DNA of 64,000 nucleotides. It comes from Epiperipatus broadwayi. Its lineage: Eukaryota; Onychophora; Udeonychophora; Euonychophora; Peripatidae. This document shows positions 50,546 to 61,233 of this stretch, piece by piece; positions within the stretch are counted from its first letter, which is position 1; each line of letters starts with the position of its first letter. Below the pieces are notes generated by a model. That model was given only the letters and a program-made list of their open reading frames with translations, did no database searches and was not told the DNA's origin. Location of the stretch: NCBI GenBank assembly GCA_028023455.1, contig JAQFVV010012405.1:436001-500000 (forward strand), in the 5' to 3' direction. The position numbers were made by a program, and so were the translations under genes.

Positions 50546-51202
50546 CATAGTCGCTTCTTTTCTTCTTCTTTTTTTTAAGTATACTTAACTATTGCATATT
50601 AAAGTGAAATTTAATACAAGGGTGTGTGCGTACATTTATATTATATATATATAAAGCATATATTAGCATAAAATTAATAGTTAAGAATGTATGTATACTT
50701 AAAACATTAATAAATAGTTGGTCATATTACAGTCGTTCTAGTTTTACTCTTTGTAGAAAATTCTTTCTTATTTTATTTACTATTTACTTTTTTCTTTTTT
50801 AAGTATATACATTGAATTCCTTGCCCGCTTCATTTTTGTTTTTATTAATCACTTATTATTTGAAGTATTATTTCTAAGTCTAGTTAATGTTAATTGCTCT
50901 GTAATTGTTTTGTATGAAAATATATTAATAAAAGATGGATAGTAAGCATTGGCCAGCTATCATTAATAATAATACTCTTTTTTTTTAACTTAACCTGTTT
51001 TTAGCCAGAAAAATGGTTTATGATTTCAAAGTGTCTTTTTTTCAAGGATGACTGCAATCAAATAATACGAAAAAAAAAATTTATAAGATTAATAATTTGC
51101 TAATAATAATGTGTATGTATCCGATTTATTTATTTTAATACAATACTTTCTCATTTTAAAAAAAACAACTCTGAAATTATTTTATTTCCAATCTCCACAC
51201 TT

Positions 51203-51217
51203 GGGGGGGGGGGGGGG
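51203..51217. repeat. G15 homopolymer
   Basis: Fifteen consecutive G on the plus strand, a potential G-quadruplex and a length-variable site. Confidence 0.85.
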
Positions 51218-52485
51218 CTATTGGCTTAAACTGAAATCCTTATTTTTTTAAAATTGTTACTTATCATTTATTGCATATCTTTTCTAATACGGACATACGA
51301 TCAGAGTTCTACATCCATTTATCTTGCTATTTTTTTATAAACTACTTAACACAATTTGTTACGGTGAATTGTATTATTTACTATTCTCATCAGTGCTAAT
51401 TAAGCCTTAAAAATTTTGAAGCTATGGATATTCTGTGTTAATAGTGTAAGCGAATGAACATCATGGGTAACATGCCATTCATCATATAAAATGAAATGAT
51501 GTTCAAACACTGGAAGGACAGATTTTAGCTGAAGTCTATAAGCTTATACTTTTGAATCCACCCGTTAACTGTTCCACCAAACCATGCAGAATTAGATTTG
51601 AATGCTTCCGATTTTGTGTTATATCTAGTTTTTACATTATTATCAAATTATTAGATGAATCTTCCAAAAAGGGGGGGGGGTATACTGCATTAATCTTTGC
51701 ATATTAGTTAAATTCCAAGAATGTCAGTTTCCATTTTGTAGCAGATATGTATAAATAAATAATCATAGTGATTATTTGTTTGTGTAAAAAGAAATTGAAT
51801 AACTTATTGCTCAAGACCAGAAATGACAGAGTTAGTCTACTTTTTTGATCTTGAGCTCCAAACTCCGTCATTCATTCATATATGAAAGTGGTAAGATGAA
51901 CAATTGTTTAAACTAAGACTCTTTTTCAATTTTCTTTTTGTTAATTGAAATATGACGCACAAATCTTTAGCTCTTGAGATGACCATTCTACCAATGTCAC
52001 AGTACTGTCAGTGAAATGGCCAAATGTTATAAGATATTGACAAGCACAAAATCACCAAATAATATTAAATAACTACAAGTTTTAAAGCTATTAGAATTTT
52101 TTTTTAAAATAATAAAAAAGTATTTCCAATGATAGTATGTACAATGGAGTATAAGAATAATATAGTTAATAAAGAGGCATTGGGAATATCATTACACTCA
52201 TAGAGAAGAATGAAGTAAATGAAATTTTATTTTACGTTTAGCCCATAATTTAGTCGTTTTTTTTATTTATTTATTTTTTGCTAATCATAACTATTGCAAT
52301 CTTTTTACGAAATGCTCATAACATAGATTTGTGTGTGATAACCATTAATATGAAAATGTATGATTTTTTTTAACTCTTTAAAAAAAACTTTATTTTCATT
52401 ACTGGTAGGCAATGAATAGAGGCAATATATTGCATTTAGAATATACTTTTAAAATATTAAGGATTTTAAACTTATCTCTCGATAA

Positions 52486-52756
52486 TTTAATATACAAATT
52501 AAAAAGTGTATGAAACACTTGAACGAGAAGCTATACAGATTCCAAAAATTACTATACACTAAGTGCTTTCGAGGCCATTTGCCTCATATTCATAGCGGTA
52601 ATGCGATATGCAGAATGGAGAAATATTCTGCACCTCGCATTACCGCTATGAATATGAGGCAAATGGCCTTGAAAGCGCCTTAGCGTATAGTAATTTTTGG
52701 AATCTGTATAGCTTCTCGTTCAAGTGTTTCATACTCTTTTTAATTTGTATATTAAA
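52486..52756. mobile_element. Near-perfect hairpin foldback, about 131-bp arms
   Basis: The left arm 52486-52616 and right arm 52625-52756 are inverted copies with only a handful of mismatches around an 8-bp loop. Each arm contains atgaggcaaatggcc followed by tcgaaagc or tgaaagc. This is a stem-loop plus GAAA arrangement resembling the 3' ends of Penelope-like elements, where degenerate hammerhead motifs occur. A 63-codon frame from 52608 is an accident of the inverted repeat. Confidence 0.8.
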
Positions 52757-54766
52757 TATACTTTTAATTAAAATAATTATTTTTACTAATCTCAATTAAA
52801 AATATATTTACTGTAAAGGGATTCGGTAGGAAAATAGAATTTCTGAAACTGCCTTAATATATATTTTTTAATCTGAACTTTTAGTCAATTGATAATTTCC
52901 TGTTGATGAAGTTGAGAATATTAAAAATGCCATTATAGTCCTAAAATGTTATTCACCAAATGAAATCTTACATGTTGGCCAGGAATATGGTGGTAACTAA
53001 TAACATGACACATTTCCCCAACATCAATATAAAAAGATTTTGTTAGATTTCTTGAGGATAAGTTTAAAGTATTGACATAAAATAGAATTGTCTGGCTGAT
53101 CTTGAGAATTTTAATATTTATAACATTATAAACCAAGACAGAGAAGCAAAAGATATGAATTGTGGTAAAAAGAATCAAACTTTGTGGCAAAAAGCAAAGT
53201 CAAAAATCAAAGAATCTTTAGGATCAATAAAAGTAAAGAAATTTATGTGATTATCTGATATTTTTGAAAAGTAAAGAAATTTATGTGATTATCTGATATT
53301 TTTGAAGTTTTGTTGCTCAAAAAATTATATTTTATTGAGAGAAATAGTTATTATTATTAATAGCAGTCACTTGCAAATGGGAAAAAAATTGAAATAAGAA
53401 TTACTGGAGATATTGTTAAAGATGGGGATATAATTATATATCATGCTCTTACAGTTAGTTTAGCAATTAACCAATGTTATGAACAGCTCATGATGACTGA
53501 ACCTTATACTAACTTAAATGACTGTTGACAGTAAAGAAAAAGAGTGACAGAAAATATTATTTGTATTAAGAACAGTAGTGATGAACCAACGTTTTGACAG
53601 TAGGAAATACTTTTAATGTGACACTTTTATTATTCTCAGTCAACTTTTATATTCAAAGGTGATCCATTATCATCTATTGTGGATCCCATTGGTAATTTGA
53701 ATACAGCAGATATAGTAGCAAATAGAAATTAAAATCAACTGCTATTAGCATTAAGATAAAAATTATAACGCACATAAGAACAATCCTTTACATTTAGTTC
53801 GTTTTCGAGATGACTTTTTACTGAGGGAAGATATTATTATGAGAGAGAGCTTTGAAATCTATTTTTCCCTGTGTGGTATTTGTGTGACAAGTTTATCTGT
53901 TTTATTTAAACGAAAAACGATAATTGATATATTGAAAATTTACATATTGAAAAAATTTAATGCAATAATAATAATAATATTACTACTAATAATAATAACA
54001 ATAAAATTGTCAAATTTTATTAGTTAAGTTTTTTTAATAAATAATTATAAATTAATTAGAATTTTTTTTCTGTCATTAATCTCAGATTCTGCTATGCTTT
54101 TTGATTTTATAAAATCATAAAATATAATATAATCACTATAAGCAAAGACATTACAAAGTTCTAAAGCTTGGACAGCACGCATATATAAATGATCATACAT
54201 ATACAAAAATATTTTAAATTTCTTATACATTTGTATTTTATGTTTGAAATTAAAAAGTTATTTATTTATTTATCTTACTTTTAAATGTTAAATGAAAACC
54301 TAATGAAACAATATGAAAAGTGTAAGAAACAATTGCAATAATCTCTTATATTTAATCTTTTTTTTTAAAGTTATCTATTACTTTACAATAATAATAATCA
54401 TAATAATGGTGATGATGATGAAAATGATGATGATAATAATAATAAAGTGAGATTTGACCGTTATCACCCAAAGTAATTATAGATTTTAAAAAAGAGGGGT
54501 TAAAATTTATCATTTTTTGAAGAATTCAAAAGCAACAGTTGCCCTCTCTGCTTTTTTTTAGGTTATGCCTCTATCCATAAGATCAAAATTTCATAAAGTA
54601 GATAATAAATTGCTTATTGGAAGTCATGAGCTCTGTCACTGTACATTATACTTACAATTAGTCGTCTTTGCATTTATTTTCAAATATCAGTAATTTCTAA
54701 TCAATGGGCAAAATCGATTTTTTTGTTTGTTTTAATACTTGATCCGGCATAAAATTACATCTGTGT
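52757..54766. other. AT-rich intergenic DNA
   Basis: It contains an exact 38-bp tandem duplication (53229-53266 and 53267-53304, starting aaaagtaaagaaatttat) and trinucleotide runs near 54390-54445 (aat, gat). Short coding-like phrases occur around 53660-53720 but no family is recognised. Confidence 0.5.
53229..53304. repeat. 38-bp tandem duplication
   Basis: Two identical adjacent units beginning aaaagtaaagaaatttat. Being exact, it is recent relative to the decayed DNA around it. Confidence 0.85.
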
Positions 54767-54834
54767 CGTCAAGCGTTGGTGGCCTAGTAGTCCAAGCAGC
54801 TTGTCCGGGTTCGCTTCCCGGTCAACTAATTTGA
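54767..54834 (+). mobile_element. Minimal tRNA-like SINE (family E), 19-bp target duplication
   Basis: A 68-bp insertion: cgtcaagcgttggtggccta (A box), a shortened anticodon arm, gtccgggttcgcttcccggt (perfect B box) and caactaatttga. The 19-bp sequence cataaaattacatctgtgt lies directly before (54748-54766) and directly after (54835-54853) with no mismatch. There is no A-tail. The near-absence of the anticodon arm rules out a functional tRNA. The clean duplication shows a recent single retroposition event. Confidence 0.9.
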
Positions 54835-54853
54835 CATAAAATTACATCTGTGT

Positions 54854-55541
54854 GAATATATATATCTTGAATGATTGTGCCTTTTATCAAGTATATAAAT
54901 ATACATATACATTTTATGTAATTCTTATTAGCTTCTTCCATTATAAATTAAATGCTACTAGGAATAAAATTATTCCTCGTAAAAATTACATTGATTAAAT
55001 GATATGGATATATATATAAAATCAATAAAACTGAAGTTACTACCTTTAAAATAATAATAATTGTAAATTAACTTTATAAAAGTATGATTTTATTTGTCAT
55101 AATATTATTGATTTATGGTTTATCTATATTAAATATTTTTAAATATATATATAATGTAATCTAAGATATTGTGAAATTTATTTTCCCAATGTTTCTGTTA
55201 ATATTCTCTTAACCCCGAAAAAAAATTATATATCAGTAATAAAGATTTGTTTTATAACAAAATAAATATACAATATATATATATATGTTGGTGTGAAGTT
55301 TTAATTATGTATGTATGAATACACAAAGAGAAACTATACATGTTTACGAACATTTCTTATCGTATTAAAATATTTTAATTTTTTCTTTACCGAAGGGGGC
55401 AAAAACAGATTATGTTTGGACTTTCAATTTCAGCTTATATGTGGAAAATGGTTTGAAAATTTACGGCAAATAAATAAGTTTGAATCAAGAAATACTAAAT
55501 AAATTTTAGAAAATATTTTATAAACAAATTAATTCTTAAAT
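54854..55541. other. AT-rich intergenic DNA
   Basis: No feature recognised. A 63-codon frame at 55311-55502 has no motif. Confidence 0.5.
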
Positions 55542-55671
55542 ATTCTGAGTAGTTTAGTGCAGTGGTAGAGCGTCCAACTTGGGAATGCAAGTTTCTTGAA
55601 TCGATTCTAGTTTGCGCGCTTCGTATCGTTTGAAGTTATTATTAACTCCAAAGTGATTATTTATGTTTACT
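55542..55671 (+). mobile_element. tRNA-like SINE (family D), copy 2 with target duplication
   Basis: The head gtagtttagtgcagtggtag matches an A box and gaatcgattcta is a B-box-like sequence. The tail is non-A-rich and ends in ttatgtttact. The perfect 13-bp direct repeat ttaattcttaaat flanks it (55529-55541 and 55672-55684). It shares the head with the 28.2 kb copy. Confidence 0.8.
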
Positions 55672-55684
55672 TTAATTCTTAAAT

Positions 55685-56980
55685 TATTGTGTATATTAAT
55701 TACTATGTAAGCGAATATTTAACCTTTTTCTTATATAAATTCGAAAATTAAAAAAAAAACCATGTCAAGTGCATCGCATTTCATTGTATTCTACTCCATC
55801 TATAAAAATAATGTGTTTTTTTTTTTTTTTGGACATTCCAAAACTATTTCTTAAAACTTTTGATTTAATTTTTTAAATGATTTTATCTGTAGATACTCCA
55901 CCATTTATCATGTAACAAATTCATAATGGACATAACAAGCACAACGAATTATATTGAAAACATTTCATCTTTAATTTCAAACAAAATTAAAATAGCACAG
56001 CTGGCATCCTCAGAAGAACTTTCTGTTTCAGTGCTACATCTCACTATATTTTATCATTAAAAGATTTCAAATATTGATTTCTAAAACTCAAGTATGTTAA
56101 CTTTCCTGTCAATCTTAATGCTGTACCACTTATCTACTTTTTATCAGGCAAAGTGAGCTCTTGCTATAGTGATACCATATACTTGTAACAATATTGAAAA
56201 AAATATTCATTTATTACCATTATTCTGAACTGCACAGATTTATTAATATTATAGTTGAATGTTGTGCTTCTACTACAGATGGTTTCTGCAGGTGGTGGAT
56301 AGTTGAATGACCTTTAAATATACAGTTCAATTGTGAATATCAAGTAAACAATGCTTGACCAAGAATTCCTACAGCATCATTAAAGGCTAAGTACTGTTTT
56401 TGATATAGTCTTTTCTGTCTTCTTTTTTTTCTTCAGTCACTTAAGTTATTGTAGGGTCTAGCCATTGTGAGCTCATGCTGTCAGACATTTCCTTATAATA
56501 ACTGTGACAATGGGATTGAATGTTTATGCAGCAACATTTCCATCCTTTAACTACACAAATAGCAATTCTGACTCCAATATTCCCTTTTTCTTTGTTGGTT
56601 GTTTTTTTTTTTAATTAAGAAAGCAATGACAAGGATGGGCTTAGTAGGTGGCAGTCTTAATTATGATTTTTGCTTGAGATAGTTCAATCACCAATGAGTC
56701 TATTTGGAACTGGACTTAAATGAGACAGGAATATTGGCTGACAAAGATTGTATGTTTAAGCAGCCCTGTTTAGAAATTCCTCTGTCTACACCATGAAAGT
56801 GGAAGGATTTAGAAAATGTGGTCAAAAATAGTCTGTTTGACATAGTACAGTTAGGTTGTCACACCAGATTGATGACATATTTTAATGGTAGATATAATAA
56901 GAATAGTATTATAATATCAGTAGTGTGTGGTAGTGCTAAACATAAGCATCACAAATATAAATCTTTTTTTTCTAAATATA
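55685..56980. other. AT-rich DNA upstream of a LINE
   Basis: Less AT-rich than average between 56380 and 56900. It may include the decayed 5' region of the LINE that follows, but no endonuclease start was recognised before about 56990. Confidence 0.4.
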
Positions 56981-56989
56981 GATACATGA

Positions 56990-59910
56990 AATGTGCAAAC
57001 TTTGCTTAATACAAACTCTTTGAGACCAGAATGGTGGATTGCACTTGTGGTTAAAGAACTGTCAAGATTTAAATTTGATATAGCTGTTTTTCCTGAAACT
57101 CATCTTCAAGAGAAAGGTTTATTAGAACAGTTTCTTTTTAAAAGACAGATCAGTCAGTGAAGGAAGATTGGATTTGCTGTAAAATTTAATTTAATATCTT
57201 CTATTATTGGAATTCCTATTTATATTAATGAAAGATTAATTATCCTAAAATTTGTTTTGCATAATGATACTAGAGCCCATTTTATCAGTGCTACACTGCA
57301 ACTGTACATTCAGAGAATTCAGAGAAGGGAATCTTTTAATTCTTGTTGAATTTCAGTACTACAACTATATCATTAAAAGATCTTTTTTTTTTTCTTAGAG
57401 ATTTTAATGCACATGTTGTTACTAATAGTAGACTTTGGCCAAAAGTTTTTGGAAACATTGGTATTAGTGCTGTAAATTCTAATGGTTTATTATTAAATTT
57501 AACAACACATGGACTGATTATCACAAACACCACTTCGTTTAGGCAGAAAAGTCACTACAAAGGAACATGGATATACCCATGCTCAAAACAATGTCATTTA
57601 ATAAATTACACCATTGTTAGGATTCAGAATACAAGAAAAGTTCACAGATTAGTATGCTCTAAGATTAAAATGATAATTGGATTTTAAAAATAGATATTAT
57701 TCCATATTTACAAAAAAATTAATGTTCGTTCTTTAGAATGCTATACATCCTAAATTTCAATAGCCTTTAAACACTAAATTTATTAATTTAGATCTTCAGA
57801 ACTGTCATATTACTGAAGTATGGGATTCTGTTAAGGAATATATTATGGATATAAGTAAATCTATTTTTTGATTTATTAAAACAAGAATCATGACTGGTAT
57901 GATCATATTATTAGTGATTTAATTGAAAAGAAACATGTGGCATTCTTTGCTTTCCAAAATAATAGATTAAATGTGGGAACTTCATAATAAATATTAAGTT
58001 CTAAAAGTAGAAGTTCAATGATTGATAAGAAGACTTAAATATGATTTGTGGATTAAAATTGCAAAAAACATAGATTTTCACTGATTGTGGTTATTCTAGA
58101 TCTTTTTTTGAAGCACTGAAAGCAACATATGAACCCGAGAAGTAATATCACAATCCTCTTTAAATTCAACAATAATCCCTCATATGATAATAATAATAAT
58201 AATATTTTGAGCAGGTGGAAATAGTATTTTCGTCATAGGTTGGAAAAAGAATTGAGATGATTATTTTAAATGATCTATTCATTTTATCTACTCATTTCGA
58301 CTTGGACAAAGATATCCAGCTTAATGAAGTCAAAACAACTCTTTGTAGTATTAAAATGATGAAATACCTGGGGAAGCTTTGAAAAATAGTAGTTATATAT
58401 TAGTTTCAAAATTATTGATTTTTTTTAGGAATATCTTGACCTATGAAGTTGTGCCACTGATCTTAAGGATGCTTTAATTGTTCCAATTTTTAAAACAAAG
58501 GGACTAGGCAAGTTTGTAGTAATTATCGTGGAATGTTATTATTATCCACTATAGCAAAATTATTTTCAAGAATTTAGTTGAATTGGTTGCTTCCTTTAAT
58601 AGATGCTTGTTTATCAGAGATTCACTGTGAGTTTAGCGAACCAAGAAACACTGTAGATATGATTTTTTTTCAGGAAAATGAAAGAAAAGTTGCAGGAATA
58701 GGGAAACGATTTATATAATGCTTTTATTGATTTGATTAAGGCATTTCATTTAATTAATAGGACAAGTTTATAACATTGTTTAAAATTAGTTAGTTGTCCA
58801 CCAAAATTTATTTGTATTATACAGCTTATAAATAATGGAATGAGAGGAAGTGTTATTATTATAAGTGGAAAATCTGAGCATTTGAAATGAAAACTGGTAT
58901 CAAACAAAAATGTATACTTGCTTTAAGTTTATTTTTATTTTTTTACAACAGTTGTCTTTGGAACTGTTTATAGGCAATTTAATCAGGCAGGGATCAATAT
59001 ACATTATATGTTTGATCATGAAATTTTTAATTTGAATCAGTTAAAAGCAAAAGCATAAACTTCATCTTTTTGGATTGTGGATTTCCATTATGCTGATGGT
59101 TATGCTATTTTTGTCAGTTCAAAAGATGATTTACAAAATGTTTTTAATGTTTTAAATGCAAGTTATAAAAATCTTGGTTTATTAATTAATGTTCAAAAAA
59201 ACTCAAGTTCTCTATTGGTCAGTGTAAAAAGAAAAATGTAAATCAGTTTAAATATGTTGATAGTTTTATAAGTAGAAGGATATACTTTGATGTTGAGATT
59301 TAACACAGATTACAGTATGCTGCTGCTTTTAACAAATTAAATGACAGAGGATTCAATCTTAGGCAAATAACTACTCAACTAAGTTAGTTGTATATACAGC
59401 TATTTTTTTACCTAATTTATTATAATAATGTGAAACTTGGATGTCATATTGGTGAAATATAAAGGCATTAGAAAAGTTTTATTTAAGGACACTCTATAAA
59501 ATTGTAAAAATATGAATGGTGAGATTGTAAAATCAATTGATATGTGATACTATTGAGTTCATTAGTGTAAAATCATGTCTTCATTGGATTGAACATGTAA
59601 AACAAATGAAGAATGAAAGATTTTCTAAAAGGGTGTTTTATGCAAATATGAGGATTATCTCAAAGACATTCTAAAGAAGTGCAATGTCAATTGTTTCCAT
59701 TGGGAAGATATGGCATAGATTAGAATATATTGGAGAGCTCCAATTAGATATGGTGGTGAAGAATTTGAGAAAGAAAGGGTTTTTGCTAAGGAAATTAAAA
59801 GATCACATCATAAAATAAGTAAAAAGAAATTTGGACCAGCATGTAGTATATGTAAGCATGTTTGTGGTTTACAGATACGTTTGTATACTTATCACAAAAC
59901 TCATTTTTAG
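56990..59910 (+). pseudogene. Decayed LINE with endonuclease, RT and C-terminal zinc finger
   Basis: Blocks in order, across several frames. SLRPEWWIALVVKELSRFKF and DIAVFPETHL near 57020-57105 form the endonuclease start, with the metal-binding E. RDFNAHVV near 57390, VNSNGLLL near 57475 and GTWIYPCSKQCHLINYTIV near 57563-57620 are later endonuclease blocks. DALIVPIFKTKG near 58470, NYRG near 58525, FIDLIKAFH near 58725 (RT motif A), CPPKFICIIQLINNGMRG near 58795-58850, and HYADGYAIF near 59085-59110 (motif C, YADG instead of YADD) are RT blocks. It ends with CSICKHVCGLQIRLYTYHKT followed by a stop at 59908, a C2H2-like finger. Order and finger match a widespread APE-type LINE group. It is not RTE of the 45-48 kb type. 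It is clearly dead. Confidence 0.85.
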
Positions 59911-60268
59911 ATAGTTTTCTCTCCTTCCTTTTCTTGTTTTGTTTTTGTAGTTGGAATGGTCATACTTTTTTTTGAGTGGCTGTTTATTTATTTATAGCTA
60001 CTATTACATTATCATATACTTCACTGTTAAATACAGATGTAGCTATTTCCCATTATTAGAACTATAACATTCATTATATTTATTCTGTGAATTTTAAAAT
60101 GTCATTTAGCATTCTAAACCAGCTTTCCCAAATTTCTTTCTTTTTTTTTTTTACAAAATTACAATTAGAAATTAAAGCTTAGTTTTCCTGATATTTTTTG
60201 CAGGATCTGAAAATTTATAAATGCACATGCACCAATATGTACGATACATTATGGCTTCTTTCAATGTA

Positions 60269-61233
60269 CACCTGGGTCTCTTTTTACGCAGACTTATTTA
60301 ACACGATTTTGAAGTTACACGATTCATGTTTCACCGGACATCGACCTCCGAAAATGTGCTATTACTTTAAATAATAAATTTTGCGCACTTACGTTATATT
60401 GAAAATAATAGCACATTATTGGAATTCGACTTTCATCTTAGTAATTTCAATATTTTCAGTGCTTTATAATAGTAAGATTTTATGCAATAATGAAATTAAA
60501 ATCCTGATTTCCACATTTTATGTATACACACATTAAATTTTACAAGATTATAATGTAAATTTGTTCAAACATTGTGCATGTTAATTTTGCATTTTAAATC
60601 ACATTCTGTTTTTGCTTTTTAAAAAAGAACGTAATCAATTATTATTTTCTTATTAATGACACTAATCATTAACGTGCTCTTAAATTCCAACGAGAGCTAA
60701 ATGGTTGTATGTCTGGATATCGTGAGCTTCATAAACAATTAATAAAATCATCATCCCAAAGATTAATTACTAATTATGTTGTCACCAGAAAATCATTAAC
60801 ACAACATGAGAGTGAAGTTGGTGCTAGTTGTATTTGCTCTTGAGAAAAATCTGATTTTTTTTACCAGTTTGCAAACGAACCTGTTTATCGATAATAATTA
60901 AAACGTGTATAAAAAAATGTAAATTACTGTACTGTAAATTATGCATAAAAATATATTATTTGAATAAAATTAAATATTATAGTTAAAAAAAGTTTGTCTT
61001 GTATCATTTTTTTTCAAATTTGAAATTTTTTATTAGTCATATTTTATTTCCTTATTTTTTTTTTGCGCGGATTTTAAAGTAATTTTATGTTGGTGCTTTG
61101 CTTTTATGCGAATTTTGAAAAATCACAGACCACATCCCCCCTTTTTCAATGTAAGTTACGTCTATTTTTGCGCGATTTTGTTTGCGCGTGTTTTCTGAGG
61201 AACCTATCTATCGTGTAAAGTGAGACCCAGGTG
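60269..61233. mobile_element. pogo/Tigger-like non-autonomous DNA transposon
   Basis: The ends are inverted copies: cacctgggtctctttttacg at the left and gtgtaaagtgagacccaggtg at the right. TA duplications sit immediately outside (60267-60268 and 61234-61235). Subterminal DNA holds repeated phrases ttaacacgatttt, ttacacgattc, gcgcgattttg and tgcgcgtg, the style of pogo/Tigger subtermini. The 965 bp contain no transposase frame, so it would have relied on a transposase supplied in trans. Confidence 0.7.

Larger units (their letters stand above)
49478..52485. other. AT-rich intergenic DNA
   Basis: A pyrimidine/AG-preceded, less AT-rich segment at 50431-50540 is discussed as a possible exon. There is a G15 run at 51203-51217 and a G10 run near 51670. 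tRNA-like hints near 51550 and 51970 are too weak to call. Confidence 0.5.

Noticed and set aside
51950-52030. tRNA-like SINE fragment
   Set aside because: A phrase resembling an A box (attggtagaatggtcatctc on the minus strand) is present, but no B box or partner copy was found.
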